Source: Plumapathes pennacea
Taxonomy: Eukaryota > Cnidaria > Anthozoa > Antipatharia > Myriopathidae
Direction of reading: 5' to 3'
Length of the DNA stretch: 64,000 nucleotides
Assembly: GCA_964036295.1 (NCBI GenBank)
Contig: OZ038463.1
Coordinates: 11,585,274-11,649,273, forward strand
Positions 11,236 through 24,838 of this stretch are shown in pieces (position 1 is the first letter of the stretch; every line of letters starts with the position of its first letter). The translations under genes and the position numbers were made by a program. Under the pieces are notes generated by a model. That model was not told the DNA's origin, did no database searches, and saw only the letters and a list, made by a program, of their open reading frames with translations.

Positions 11236-14200
11236 TCATCCATAATGTTCATGAATTATTCTTCTGTTTTGGGGTTTATCTTCAATAAGTCCGACCGTTT
11301 TTATTGTCGCGCAGTATTTGATTTTGTGAAAGCTTCCCTTTTCAACGTTCCGTATGTATTGATTGCCTCCTGCCTGAATGACGTTTCCTGCGGGTTTGTA
11401 CCGTCCCACGATGTAGGCGCACTTCATGCCATCCCTCGTCGCTTCTGCTCTGCCAATACCGAGCTCCGTGCTTTCTTTCCAGACCACCTGGGTGAAATGA
11501 CCAGTTCCCCTCTGCTTTCCATCGACTCCAAACTGGTAACCAGGATTGCAAACTTCGTTGTACCTGATTGTATTTTAAAAGGATTTGAGAGTTCACTGAT
11601 ATCACGAGAAACGTTCGCTAAACCTTTCATTCTCAAGAGTGATGACAGCATTTATACCAGACTATATTATACGGCATGGATACTTTGCCACCTGACAGTT
11701 TTGATGAATGTTGATTCGACAATCAATTCTTACTACATTACCTGATACATTTTCTGGGAAGATCTCTAACTTAAACTTGAGAGTGAAAGAAAAAATGAAG
11801 AGGTGCGTTGTGTCCACATAGACTCAATATATAAAAGTACTTTAATGCTCGAGTAATACAAATATTTGGTTTGGAAGAAAATTTCGAAGAGAAGGGAACA
11901 GTAACAGCCTCTTTAAAATGATTTAATTGTAAAGGACAGTTATCAGAAGCATAGAGAGTACTCTGCCCATGCATAGCAAAACTAGTTATATATCATGGAC
12001 TTGCTATGAAACCAAGTGAAAAGTGCCATCATGGCGAGGACGAAAGAACTAGCGAAGATTTCGAATTTACCAGTTTGCGACGGCCTCCGTCACCGACTGT
12101 GCTTTGTTGGTAGAGCAACCCATGGATAGGTTTTCTCCTTGGTTCGGTCGCTGTGATTTTGGTGAATGCTTGAAGTTTCCAGACGCGGCAATTTGCTGCG
12201 CGTACGCAGCAGCGGCATCACTCATCTCTCGATTCAGAATCATTGAAGGAGAGTTGTGAACAGCTCGGAACTTGTTGTGAGCCTCAAGAGCTTCTGTCTC
12301 TTCAACTAATAACCACAACAAATATTAGTTTTACACAATTGAAATAAAGACTATAAAAGAAATAAACTAGTATATATATTTATAGGTCATTCCATAGATA
12401 CCTGCTGCCTCAGTCTGTTTTAAAACGAGGACTAAGTGAGAATCCTTTCTTATAGAAAATAGTATAATTTTATTTTCATGTAAATCAAACTCATTTTCAT
12501 AAGAAGCGTTTTCACTAGGCCCTCGGATTTAAACAACACTAATACAACAGGCATCTTCGAAATAGCCTATTCAGAGCTCTTGATGCTAGTTCTGTCTTTG
12601 GAGAATTTACACGTTGAATCAGTCAAACTGAGGTTGTTACACAAAGTCTCTTAATAAGAAATGTTACCTGTATTTCCTGGGGTTGGAGATCCTGTTGGTA
12701 ATGATAAAGTAGTTACACTGGGAGACGTAGGTCCAGAAGTTACAGGTGACGATGTAGACTTCGCTGAAGGGGTTCCAGAAGTAGGCTTTGTAGGTCCAGA
12801 AGATACAGGTGACGATGTAGACTTCGCTGAAGGAGATCCAGAAGTAGGCTTTGTAGGCCCAGAAGTTACAGGTGACGATGTAGACTTCACTGAAGGAGAT
12901 CCAGAAGTAGGCTTTGTAGGTCCAGAAGTTACAGGTGACGATGTATACTTCACTGAAGGAGATCCAGAAGTAGGCTTTGTAGGTCCAGAAGTTACAGGTG
13001 ACGATGTAGGCTTCACTGAAGGAGATCCAGAAGTAGGCTTTGTAGGGCCAGAAGTTACAGGTGACGATGTAGACTTTACTGAAGGGGTTCCAGAAGTAGG
13101 CCCTAAAGTCGATCCTGTCATTTTGATAAATTCAGTAACAAGAGACATGCTGTTGAAGAATATATAATAAATCATATGTGCTCACTTTGAACAGTAGCCT
13201 GCATCGTCTGAACAGTATTCCTGCGGCAAGGGAGAGCTCAAGATCCCTACCTTTTTATTGATTAAACATATATTTTTATTGTTCGTATTGCAATATTCTG
13301 CATCCGCCTTGAAGTAAGATTAAACATTCGTGTGTCACGTTGAATTAAATAAGCACTTCAAATATTCCAGATTCATTATTTTACCGATAGGCTAAGTATT
13401 CTGTCAGATATTCACCTTGACTTCCCGTGGAAGGACCTGTCGTTGGAAGAGAAGATGGATTCGAAGAAGAAGATATACTTGGGGACGTAGGGCCAGAAGT
13501 CGCAGGAGTCGGCGTAGTTCCCACTGATGGAGTTCCTGACGTGGTAGTTAGTGTTGTTCCTGTGTAAATAAAGTAACGTCGATCATTGACTCCTTCCCCT
13601 TCAATTTCATGGCAGTGCGGAAAAAAGAGTACCATTCTGTAGTATGCCCCATTTGTAGGTCAAAGACATCCTACTTTTTATTTGGTTTCTTTCCCTTTTA
13701 TGGAGGAAAAAGTGTATTTGAAAATAGATACGACGCCATCGAAAACTCTGGGAAGATGTTCCATCCATCCGTGTGGACAATACATTAGTCGATTCGCTGA
13801 TTATGTCACTAATGGAAGGAACTGCAATCACTGATGTGATAAACAATTTAGGACTCTTGAAAAGTATACATAAAATTAAATTTATCTGAATCGATAAATC
13901 ATTCTTGCACTGAAAGGTTATTATAATTTACAACAATTAAACAAACCTTTCCCCCCATTTCCAGGAGATGTAGGGCTGAACATTGTAGGAGACGATGTCG
14001 GTGCTACCGCAGGAGTGTTCGGGCCAGACGAAGAAGATGCACTTGGAGATGTAGGGCTCACAGACGTAGTAGTTCCTGCTGGTGTTGTTAACGGGGGGTT
14101 CTCAATTACTAAGTGGATGTCCACAGATTTCCTGCCACCTCTAATTTTCCACTTGCCCTGCCCACGAACTTTTATAGGCACTCCATTCAGTAGTACATCA

Positions 14201-14554
14201 TAACTTCGAAGTTTCACTGAGAAAATATACAGATATACATTGTATGTATTTATGATCAATGCGTGGACAGTAACCTAATTTATAGATTTCAGTTTGTCAG
14301 GTGTGAGCAGGTGTATAATGTATTTGCTTAAGCAAAAGTTTGTGCTACAGAGTGCATATGAAAGAAAAAATCAGGAACAATTTAGTTTTCTTTCATCTTA
14401 TTAAATTGGTATTCGTTAAAAGGTACATTAACTATAACTATATTATATTTGTGATGAGGAAATTGTTACCTGGACGGACGAGAGCGGTAGTGAGCTCGGC
14501 AAGCGATGAAAAAATCCAAAAGAGAAGTGATAAGGAAGGTAAAAGCATATTCAT
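11236..14554 (-). CDS. CAP/SCP-domain secreted protein B with mucin-like repeats
   Basis: Near-identical duplicate of CAP A. Six minus-strand exons: 14470-14554, 13947-14216, 13416-13559, 12668-13114, 12071-12305, 11236-11563, giving 502 residues. Signal peptide, NGVPIKVRGQGKW module, Pro/Thr/Ser-rich linker and CAP domain (HNKFR, GENLS, GHFTQVVW) are all intact. It differs from A mainly by six instead of eight 21-residue repeats (42 residues shorter). There are scattered substitutions, such as Glu for Lys near the C-terminus (IIHEHYG) and AVANW for AITNW at the end of exon 5. The exon 1 and exon 4 donors both read gtaac where A has gtagc. There is no sign of inactivation. Confidence 0.88.
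12723..13100 (-). repeat. 63-bp coding repeat, 6 copies, in CAP B
   Basis: Six in-frame copies of the repeat described for CAP A. All but the last end in SGPTK, so this array is more homogeneous than that of A, where Q-ending and S-starting units also occur. Confidence 0.92.
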
Positions 14555-14929
14555 ATGATTGAATCTGTGAAAATAAAACAGTGAAATGAGAGAATGCAGT
14601 CAAAACTCGTATTAGCGGCCCCGTATTATTTTAGCAGACCCCTGCATTCACAATCGCTCCCCCTGCCCCCCAACCACACACACACACCTGTACGTCCGAT
14701 GATTAAATTTCATACATCAGTTTACTAACCTGATGTAAGAATGTAAGAATATATGATACAAGCGTGTTTTGGTACAAGTCTTTTCAAGGTACTTTAATTA
14801 GCTACAGTCACTACGTCAAGATTCAGGTGGAACGCCGTTGGTTCTATTCTGTCAGTGAAAAAAATTAACATCATGTATGTACTAACATACTGACTAAATA
14901 TAAATTACTTGTCAGCAGTTTCATTTGTT

Positions 14930-15137
14930 AATGGCCATTTCCGAGATGTCGATTACCACTGTCTAAAAAAAGGCCAGTCTGGTGCAAAACTTTCCTTATG
15001 GAAATTAGTAATATCCTCATTGTTCGCATGTTTACTAATTTTCATGAAAAACAAATTTAATTAATTTTCGCAAAAATGACTTTCGCAGGGCTTCTTTCTG
15101 AAACAGAGGCAAAAGGCATCTCGGAAATGGTCTATTG
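14930..15137. mobile_element. Small MITE, second copy
   Basis: Same element and position as 7744-7950, duplicated with the unit. Confidence 0.7.
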
Positions 15138-16049
15138 AATATTTACCTGTGACGGACAATCACTATCTAGATGACCCATGAGACACTTAACCCCAAATAA
15201 CGTGCAATAACAATGAAGGCCTGAAATGCACTTCAACTAAATATTATTACGATATAAATTAGGATAACATAGTGGGAAAGACAAATAAATTTACTGCTTG
15301 GTGCAATCATGCTAATGTTTGAATTAGTTTTACAATTTAATAAGTGTAAAATTACAAATATTTTTGCTTTATTGTATTAAAATCATTTAGTTTGACTTTA
15401 AGCTGTTATAATAATTAAAAGACGAAGCTTTGAAGAAACGTTGCTTCCTCGATACCCACAAAGGCACCACCATCTTTAAAACTTACTTCATGACTCGTGC
15501 AAGGACAAAGCTTCAAAGTCTAGAAATAAATACTCACGGTGCGTTCCGTTATTTTTCTTCACTAACAACTCGACTGGCTGCCCGATTATAGAGCTGTTGA
15601 GAAAACGTGGGCTGTCTTCAAGTGACACTTTCTGCGCGCTTACATGAATCGACTATGATGCAATGATGACAATGCATTCACCTGCTAAATGCAAGACCTG
15701 CTCTCTAAAAGGATCAACCTACTCTTTCGCTCTATCGCAACATGTTTTTGAATAGCTGGAGCATGCTGTGTCAAAGATTGTATATATCTTGGCATCGCTG
15801 TTATGACGACATTTTATGTACTTTTTTTTGTACTATAGCTTTAGCCAATTCCATTGTACATTTACAGTCATGCAATCAAACAATAATGTCACGCAGTAAT
15901 GGTTCATTTTGTTTTTTGCTTCTTCTCAACCGTGATGCAGTCTTGTAGGTCTCACTGTCTGGGTGTACCACGCAACAAAGTATATGTTAGTTATTTCTAT
16001 CGTTCTGCTTACTATACCGTCCGAAAAGTGCTTATTCCATGAAGCGACG

Positions 16050-16232
16050 CAATTTGGACCTGCACATGCGCATAATAATTTGGACCTGTGCATACACATA
16101 TTAATTTGGATCTGCGCCTGCGTACACTAATTTGGGCTTGCGCATGGCATAACTTAGACTTGCGTCTGCGCATATTTAAATGGACCTGAGTGTGCGCATA
16201 CTAATTTGGACCTGCGCCTGCGCATATTAAAC
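16050..16232. repeat. Minisatellite copy in unit 3
   Basis: Third copy of the 30-bp minisatellite, nearly identical to 8864-9050. It lies downstream of CAP gene C. Confidence 0.75.
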
Positions 16233-17399
16233 CGTCCCTAAAGTGCTTATTCCGTGAAGCGAAGCAACTGCTCACACCGATGTGACGGCCTTTAAGCCCG
16301 ATACGTAATTTTGAGTTGGGCCTGCCCGGTCTGCCAATTTCAGTGTTCCGCTATCCCAGAGTATTTCAAAGCTGGGATTGAAAACGGTAGCCATTCTATT
16401 TTGCCATTATTTGCACATAACTCTTCCTATAGTATCATTAGTAAGTGCATTTACGTCTAAAAAAATGTTTACCGAACAGTATTTATAACGCACAGGAAGT
16501 AATTTCGTGCACCGGAATTTACATGTCATAACCAGGCATTTCCATGCAACTAATCCTTCGATTTCTATCTTTTATGCCAACAAAACCAAGACAATTATCC
16601 GGTTAAGACGAGAAACGAACTTGGAAACGACTTTGAAACGCTCGCATTTCAGACAGTCCCTCAAAAGTAGTTAAAACACCTGCCAGCTGGTTTTCTCCCC
16701 CACCACCGGGGTTGTCGCCATAAACCTAACCCAAGGAGACTTGCTTTGTCAGCTTGTTTGATTTCATTACCAATTCCCCTTTTTAATTCCATCCTTTCAA
16801 CCTCATGCTTTTCTTTATGTATATCTACTCACTTACTCACTAAAACATGTCATCACTAAAACTTAATGAACATTTGTTAAACAGAAGTAAACATGACAGA
16901 TTTCTTTTTTATCGTAAATTTGAATAGAGTCTTCTTATACTTGGAATGCGCAATAAAAGTTGTTTAAATTGTGGCTCTGCCTATTGTAAAGAGTATTCGA
17001 GTTTGCTGACTTTGCTGCTTCTCAAGCTTTGTATTCTTAGCACAATATTTGATATTGTGAAAAAATATAATATTTGATTATATTTGAGTGACTGCTCCTA
17101 AAAGAAACTTGAGCCATCTCATCACTTAGGAGAAACTAAAGGAGAAAATAACCTAGTACCCTGTGATAAAAGTTTTCATCACTAATTGATCAAGCCCCGT
17201 CCTTCTTGTACACAACTGCGTTTTGTTGTAGAAAGTGTATTAAACTAAGTCCAAGTTTTCCTGGCTAATTCAGGTGAGGTTTTACATTCGTTGCGGAAGC
17301 CATGAAAACTGGCACTATTAGTCGTATCATCAGTATCATCAGTTTTATACAATGACCCGCTGACTCAAAAACACCACGGTGATCTCATATTATTTGCAC

Positions 17400-20300
17400 C
17401 TAAGTATCTAATAAATCTCTCCATTTTATATGGTCATTTGTATGTTTCAATCCATTGTAGGAATTAAATAAGCTGTCCTCATCGAGGCTCTCGTAATCGC
17501 TGTCGTCTGAAAAATCATGGCCTTGGTCGGGTTCCATGGTAACAGTGAAGTCATCTTGTGGCTGATATTCATCGATGCCCTCGTCATCGACGCGATTAAA
17601 AGAATCCTGCATCTGCTGGTATAGCTTTGGTGGAAGTTCGTCTTCTCCTTTGTAGTGAGTCGGTCTTGGATCCTTATTAGTAAATGTATCAGAGAAAGCA
17701 ACACCTTTAAGTTCGTTAACATCGTCGATGGGATCCATATCGAGAAGATGACTGTTCTTTGATTCCGTCGGACTTTGTGCTTGTTGGTAATCTTGTAGTT
17801 GTCCTGTGGAGTAATCTAGGCCATTTGGTATTTCTTCAGGTTCAACAGGCTGAGTCTGAGTAATTGCATTGCCGTAATGTGAAGCTTCTTCAGATTGTGT
17901 AGTAGAACTTGATTTTTTGGGAGGTGTGCCATGATGACTATCTTGTAACGTGATTGAAGAGGCTTCGTTATTACTGAAGCGTTCTATGGGTTCTTTGTTC
18001 AGTAGTTCGCTATCACTACCAGCAGCACTGATGTGAAGTCCAAGGCTTTCCTCGTGAGATGACACGGGTTTTCTCATTCTTGGTGCATATACTCGACTAT
18101 GTTCGTGAGACTTGTTATGGTAAATGGAAGGTTCTTCTAGAGGTTCGAGAAAGGTGCGAGTTTTATTGAGCAGCATTTCGACTTTGGTATTGCCTCCTAG
18201 CTGTGACTCTTTTCCAGTTTCATTTGCTGCAGCATCCTTTGTGGTATTCTTAAATACCAAGTAAGATTTGTTTGTTTTATTAGCTCCACCGTTATTTTTT
18301 GACGTCATTTGATGCACCTTTTTAAAGTTGTTGTCTGCCTTCATAGTTCCGTTTGTGTGCATGGTGGACTTATCTTGTGCCAGCGCTAGCTTTTGAAGGT
18401 GATTTGTATAATTCGCGTTCGTGATGGTACGTGGCTTCGGTCTTGTCTGAAGTTGCTCCATTTTATTTGAACCGGCGTAGTTAATCTCTTCTTGACAATA
18501 ACTTTTCTTGAACAGGCCCTTCTCGATTTTTCGGTGTCGAGTTGTCTTTTTTGACAGCAGTACTGGTCTGTAATAAGCGACGATATAAGTGCAGGTTTGG
18601 CCATTTATGAATCCCTTAGCTCTGCCGATGCCGAGTTCATTATTTTCCTTAGAGATTAACTCCCGGAACCTTCTGGTGTTTGGAAGGACTTCTTTTGAAT
18701 TCCAATTGTAAGAGCACACTTCGTCGTACCTCGGAAGAATACAAACGAAAGAACATATTAATTACTCCAAGGCCACATTCCAAGTTAAACTTTAGACTAG
18801 CAAAATAATTAGAAAGCAGATTGAATGCATCGGAAAAAAAACCTCTTCACTTAACCCCGAAGATGACTTTCGCTCAGGGACCGAGTCGAAACGTCAGTCA
18901 CTAACAAACAGTCTTCCTGGAGACTATTTTAACCCGGACGATCGAAATGAACACACTAGCTACTTTATGTTATGATTTTCATAGAGGAATGGACACTATG
19001 AAGGGCCTGAACGTATTAACTGTTCAAATAGACCGCAAAGCTTTAGTTACCATCTTTTCACTGCTCCACTGGCAGTTAGTCCAAGATCACCGCAAAATCG
19101 AGCAACATTTTCTCCTTTACTGTCGTTCCACAGGGCGCTCTGCTTATCATGTATAACCTGACCAATCCCAGCCAACCGTTTTGCCTGTGCCTCAGCTTCA
19201 CGCGACAATTCCTGGTTCAGTCTCAGGGGTGGAGATGTGTGTATTGTACGGTATCGGTTGTGTGCTCGTAAGGCCGCCATTTCAAAATTTCTCTCTGGTG
19301 CACAGTTGGGTAACATCAATACAAACAAAAAACAAACAAACAAACAAACAAACAAACAGAGCAGATTAAGTTAGATGGGACAGTGAATGTTATTACGTTT
19401 GTCCATTAAATAATTTCTTCTTACTTAAATAGTTTCCTTTTCTTTATTGTAAGAATTACCCGTGAGGACAAAGAGAATATTATATAGCTACCGGACGATG
19501 GACGAAAGGAGATTTTGTGTTAAATTGATATAAAAGAATAATAGTGGGAAATGTCCTCAGAAATAGAGCGGTTCTCAGATGATGTTCCAAAACCAAATTT
19601 AACCAAACTAATTACCCAGCGTCGACAATTACAGACTGAGGTTGTGAGGAACGCTTTTAGCCAATCAGTTAGTTAAAGTAATTTGGGTTTGGCTTTACTG
19701 TGAAGAAGACACGAATGATTAGTGGGAGAAAACACCATTGCGTACTTGCGTGAAAAATGATCGCATTTAAGTTGGTGTTGCTTTTGTTTCTGATTGACCG
19801 TAAGAATGCAACTAAACCTGTTTGGACCTATCAAAAAGCGCAGCAAAGAAAACCAACATAACAATGCATTACTTTCGACAGTCAAAAACCGCTTCCTTCT
19901 TGTTGGACGTTTGATTAAAGTGCCTCTATCTAACCCATAATATCTATATAATTAACGATATTAAAACTTTGGATTTGAATTTCTTTTTCTACAGTAAAAA
20001 TATATTAGAATAAAAGAGTCGAATGTTATTTGTTTAGAAAAGTCAATGTTTCCTGCAGCCAATTAATATATGGAATGGAGACGTCGATTCTACCGAACCA
20101 TCACTTTAGTTATCGTAAGCACAGATATGGAGGATATCAAATGGCCACGAATGTATGCTAAAAAAATTTGTAATCTTTACTCCACTGCTTACCTGATTCA
20201 TTACCAAACAGGAGCTCTCCAAAAACATCAAGGAATATACCATGCGAAGTTTTCACTGAACTCTTTTTGTCAATCCCTGAACCTCTTTTATACCCAGTTA

Positions 20301-20932
20301 TAGGATCAGCAGCAGCATCAATTTTATTGATGGTCGGTAAAGCATCTGAAGTTCCATGGCCATTTTTATCAACAGACTTCCCTGGTGTTATGGCATTGAA
20401 AGTTTGCCACTTGTTTTTCGGATATCCAACCGAACTCATGTTCAGTACGTTATTATTCAATTGATGATGAGTTGCCTTGGAAACCTGTAAATTGGACACT
20501 CGATCTTGGATGTTGGTGTCAAGAATCTGTTTAGTATTTTGGTTTCTGTAGGAAGGATTGCTTGAAGTTCCTGCTGAGGGATTATAAGGAGTGACACGTC
20601 CCCCAGTTTGATCAAGTAATGTCTTAATAACGTTAGACAAATTAGGTCCTTGGAACGTCATATAGATATTTTTCTTTAATTTGTCATATACCACGCTTCC
20701 TTGAATGCTGACTGGGTCTCCATCTGATGAAGCTGGTGAATACAAGAAAAACGGATTGTCTACAAAATGTGTCCAAGACTGCAGGTTTCATCTGTTCATA
20801 TATATCAAGGTATCAATTTGTAGTATAACATAGAATCGATTGTTATGAAATTATCATGAGTTACTTACCTGTGGTGAGCAATACTTGTGAGATAAATAGG
20901 ATGTACATCGTGAAGTAATGCAGAACGAACAT
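17400..20932 (-). CDS. Divergent CAP-domain secreted protein C with long acidic tail
   Basis: Four minus-strand exons: 20869-20932, 20193-20732, 19051-19294, 17400-18729, giving 725 residues with consistent phases. Exon 1 encodes a hydrophobic signal segment (MFVLHYFTMYILFISQVLL). Exon 2 is a 180-residue Ser/Asn-rich linker with a weak resemblance (PVSIQG...YMTFQGP) to the module of CAP A. Exon 3 has the N-terminal CAP half (HNRYR, GENVARF). Exon 4 begins YDEVC and keeps ELGIGRA and YIVAYYRP. It lacks the GHFTQVVW signature, so one cavity His and the Trp are missing. About 350 residues of polar, late acidic tail follow (EYQPQDDF, SDDSDYESLDEDS). A secreted, possibly non-catalytic or scaffold-like CAP protein is likely. 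The last 207 coding bases were copied into the tandem units to the left. Confidence 0.82.
19321..19360. repeat. (CAAA)n simple repeat
   Basis: About 40 bases of AAAC/CAAA tandem repeat in the intron of CAP C just upstream of the CAP-N exon. The hydrophobic frame it creates ([11 protein letters not shown]) is not a real signal peptide, because a good acceptor (gtgcaccag) lies between it and the domain. Confidence 0.85.
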
Positions 20933-23900
20933 CTCTTTGAGCTGTGGTTATATAGGACAACATTAAACTCAGTTAAATCAAATGGGCCATTTAAGTCACT
21001 AATTAATGGTTTTTGTTTAGGATCTACAAATGTGTAAAAAAACACTCCAAGGCTATATTTGGTTCAACACGAAAAAGAACGTAATATATTGAAAGGGAAA
21101 CACGTAAGTAGCACTTGTAGGTCAAAAGAAACTCATCTTTTGCTCATACAAATTGGATTAATTTATGGATTGATAATTCGTATTTAAACTTTTGGGACCC
21201 TAAAAGTAATGGATCACGAATTTTGGTGCGCAAAGGATTTATGTGACTCCTACTTTAGTGCCACGCCCTATATAACGAAAGAATGACAGTTGACGAAAAA
21301 GAAAACACTCTAGCACGTGCGGAATGCGTTTAACTTAGTGTTCGACCTATCTTCTTCTCTACGTGATACTTTTATTTCTTTCTTTAGTTTCTGTATTTGA
21401 AGAAATTTTTTTGATTGGTGTGTACCTATCGATATAATTTGCTATTATAATTCCCTCTAGCATTTTTCTTTCATTTTGTAGCCTGCGATCAGGGCGCACG
21501 CTTCCCCAGAACGGAAGGGAGAGCCTGCGATCAGGCTAACGCTTTTGTATTTCTAAGCTGCGCATTTATGGACTTGTTTTATTCCATTTTTAGTGTAAAC
21601 TAAAGTAATATTTTCATTGTAAACGTCTTTGGTTGTAAAGCATAACACATAAAATATTTTAGGCAATGTTTAATTTTTGCTTCTGTCGTTATCGGCTTAG
21701 TTGAGTTGTCAGTGGTCATATTCTGCTTGTATGTTTGTTTATTACCACTGGCAAACAATAAAACAAAAACACTATAAAGTACCGTTGATCATATTTGCTC
21801 GTACTCGTAGTAAGACTGAAATTGCGGACACAAGACAATGGATGAGCTATATATTCGGACAACTGTACAAAACTGAACGGCCATTGGCTAAACCTCCGCT
21901 GTATTGCTTTATAAAATAAGGGGATTTCATTTTTTTCTTAGTATATTATGTTGTGATATCCAAGCTGGATTAGTCAACTGACGTCTGTTTATTTATTAGG
22001 TTTCGTTCAACGCGCGTATGAGCGGAAAAACATTTTTGATTCGAATATCAAATTAATTTTGTATGCGGTCTAACAAGAAGCAGTTGTCAAACGTTATTTG
22101 TGTTTACTTTGAAAACAACTTGCATGTTTTTACATAGGTAAGTCATAAATGTTCACTTACCAGAGGTGACGCACACGTCGATGGCATCTAAGAACTACCT
22201 TAACATCGAGAGAAGTTATAAGGCCTTTAAACGTGGCTTTGAGTCATTCATGAAACGCCCATCTTGCATTCTGTGTAGTACGCCAGGCCACCAATAAACT
22301 TGCGGGTACCCTGTTACGGTAGTTAAGCTCGCCGGTACGTATAACTGGTTGGTTTTGTTGGACCAGTAATAGCTGATCCCGATTCGATTGTGTCTTACAT
22401 AACGTGTTTTGCATTTGGAAGACTGGCATTTGCATAACGGAATAATTTCAGAACAAACGTTTGGTCTACCTCAGTGAATGTAGAATACGGCAAGCGAACT
22501 TAGGTCAACGCACATCTGCGGTGGCAAATGCCGTAAATATCTTTAAGTTTATCGAGCGTCGGCTCTTTGTCAGAGCAAAGACAACTCTTAAATTTGTTTT
22601 CATGCGATATCCAGGATACTCAGTTACCCTGATATATTACACAGAAGCCGTTCTTCCGGAAATGAACGATTTTTGGGGGGCGTCGATTTCCAACACAAGT
22701 AGAAAGTTTTCCATCTCAGTGTTGGAGGGGATTCCGCTGCTAGTTGATGGCTTGAGTGTATGGGGATTTCACTCGATCGTACGACAAGAAATTTTTACGA
22801 ATAAATTGAAACTTGAACACACTAACCTGGTTTATCTGTATTTCCTGCATAACGGCCCGCTGGCAGATTCTGGGGTCAAGTAATCCAGATTTGTCTCGCA
22901 GCGGCACACATAAACCAGGCCAGTGTGATCAAAGTTTCAATATTCGTGAAAAATATTGTTGTACGGTAGAGTGAAATCTGCACACATTCTCTTATCCCAA
23001 CCGCTATCAAGTTGCGCCAGCAAACTATAAAAGGAATCACTCCCAACGCTTGGGCTACATGTGCTGTTTTCGGATGATTTTACACCCAAATCTTCATGCT
23101 AACGAAGAATTACAAATATTTCGCATAGAACTTGGAATTGAGTATTTGACGCCGATCTTCCAGAATAAAGTAAAAATTGTTTGAGGCATTTATATTTTCA
23201 CATTCAATAAGTTTTATTTGATTGTTGAAAAGATTCGACTAGCATACATTTCTTAAATTTTATTTTGCTATCAATGAGAACTGATTCATGGAGCCAAAAA
23301 GACGTGCTATTACTTTATTGGCCTTGCTTTTTACTTTGTGATATGCAAATTGAAAGTGGTTTCAAGTGAGTCAACGGAAGTGTCAACGGAAGTGCAAGGT
23401 CTTTTCATCCAATAAGTTAAACAAACAACTATTACTAATGGTGTTTACTCATTTTTATCCTCTGGTTATTCAAATTTGACAAGCAAAACAACTTACTACA
23501 AGGTGCGAAATGTTGATGGTGAAAACATAATTTCGAATTTGGTAGTATCTCCAATGGGTTAGTTTTAAATGCCTGAGTCAAACAGTGGGCAACAGCTTAG
23601 GAGTTTATAATTTGATCATAATTTGTTATTCGGAAAAGGCTAATGTCTCAAACTGGATAGTGGGTTGCACAGAATTTTATACAAGTTTGTTTAGGAAACA
23701 GCAGCTGTTAGAAGACATTAAAATTCATTTCATTCAAAGCGCTGCTCAGAACTATGAAACATTGAGAATCGTCAAATGATCATGAAGCCATGAGGGCAGT
23801 TCAACAATTATATACAGTTAGTATTCAACAGTGTTCTTAATACTGTGAATTCTATATGATGCTCACTCCCATAAGGTTCCAACTCTTGTGCTAGCCTGTC

Positions 23901-24838
23901 ATTAATGAAATACATTTAAAAACTGAGGGATTGTTTATTTTTACTGAACTAAACACGTCAAGTTAATATATGGTTGTCTAAATGATGCAAATTTCATTTC
24001 AAAATTCAGCCGATCTGTTGATGTTTTTGAGAAAGCTAGGAAGAGAGCAACGGACGCCACCCCGTCTAGTTAGGTCCAAGGCACCGCGCACACAAGAAAG
24101 GGTACGTATACTTTCGTGCCAAACAAAAAATAAAGAAGAAGAAGAAGAAAAAAGAAATGGAATGAAATAGCGCAACCAACTAAAAAGATCAGCTGGCTAC
24201 TGATCTTAGAAAACATTACATTTTATTTCCTAAAATGCTCTTTGTCTGCAGCACATTCTTTACAGAATGAAACCATCAGTTTTCTATAGACATTATTTTA
24301 ATTACGGCAGTGCTATAGTCTGTAGTGCCTTCTGCTGCAGTTTGAAAGACCTAAATTACCCAGCCTTTGCAACCCCTTGTACGTTTGTGTTTCTGAATTA
24401 ATAAAGGGACACTTGCTGCAATTAGATGAATGGACCCTCGGTAGTGGTTTAAAACTCTTTTCCGATTTGATTTTCTCAAAAAGACAATTTTAAATTTCAA
24501 TTTACGATTCTAACGGCTAAAATAACTTTTAGGTACTCTTGTACCAACAAAACATGATTGCTATTGTCTAAAAGGAAATTGCATTTTACCGTGTAGAACG
24601 GTAACGGTAAATACGTTATTTGGCTTACATGCTAAACACCCTTAGCTTTGAGCTTTTTTGCGTTATTATTATTTATCGAGACAAATCTCATATTGTAAAG
24701 AGCGGAATTAATTTCTGCAATAAGACATTTATTTTATTTCATTCTTATATAAAGTGTATATTTGTTGAATGGTTGCAGTGTGTCATCCCGAGGACTTTAA
24801 ATTAAAGAAAGCCTTATTTTGAACTCAATGTTTGAAGG
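20933..24838. other. Gene-poor interval between CAP C and the GPCR
   Basis: I see no supportable gene. A degraded copy of the repeat at 32214-32474 lies at about 21058-21255. A hairpin AGCCTG/CAGGCT with a repeated CCTGCGATCAGG motif lies at about 21480-21540. The open frame 22461-22883 (plus, 140 codons) has no recognisable domain, start context or splice partner, and I do not call it a gene. Confidence 0.5.

Larger units (their letters stand above)
10422..17606. repeat. Tandem segmental unit 3 (contains CAP gene B)
   Basis: A full unit of 7185 bases that carries CAP gene B, the MITE copy, the minisatellite (16050-16232) and, at its right end, the true last 207 coding bases of CAP gene C. 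This is therefore probably the parental end of the array: the duplicated segment stopped inside the coding tail of gene C. Identity to unit 2 is very high even in non-coding sequence. Confidence 0.88.

Noticed and set aside
19295..19355. Signal peptide [11 protein letters not shown] for CAP C
   Set aside because: It is made by a (CAAA)n repeat; a splice acceptor separates it from the domain and a proper signal exon exists at 20869-20932.
22461..22883. 140-codon plus-strand open frame
   Set aside because: No domain, signal, splice partner or paralog; expected by chance in 64 kb of AT-rich DNA.
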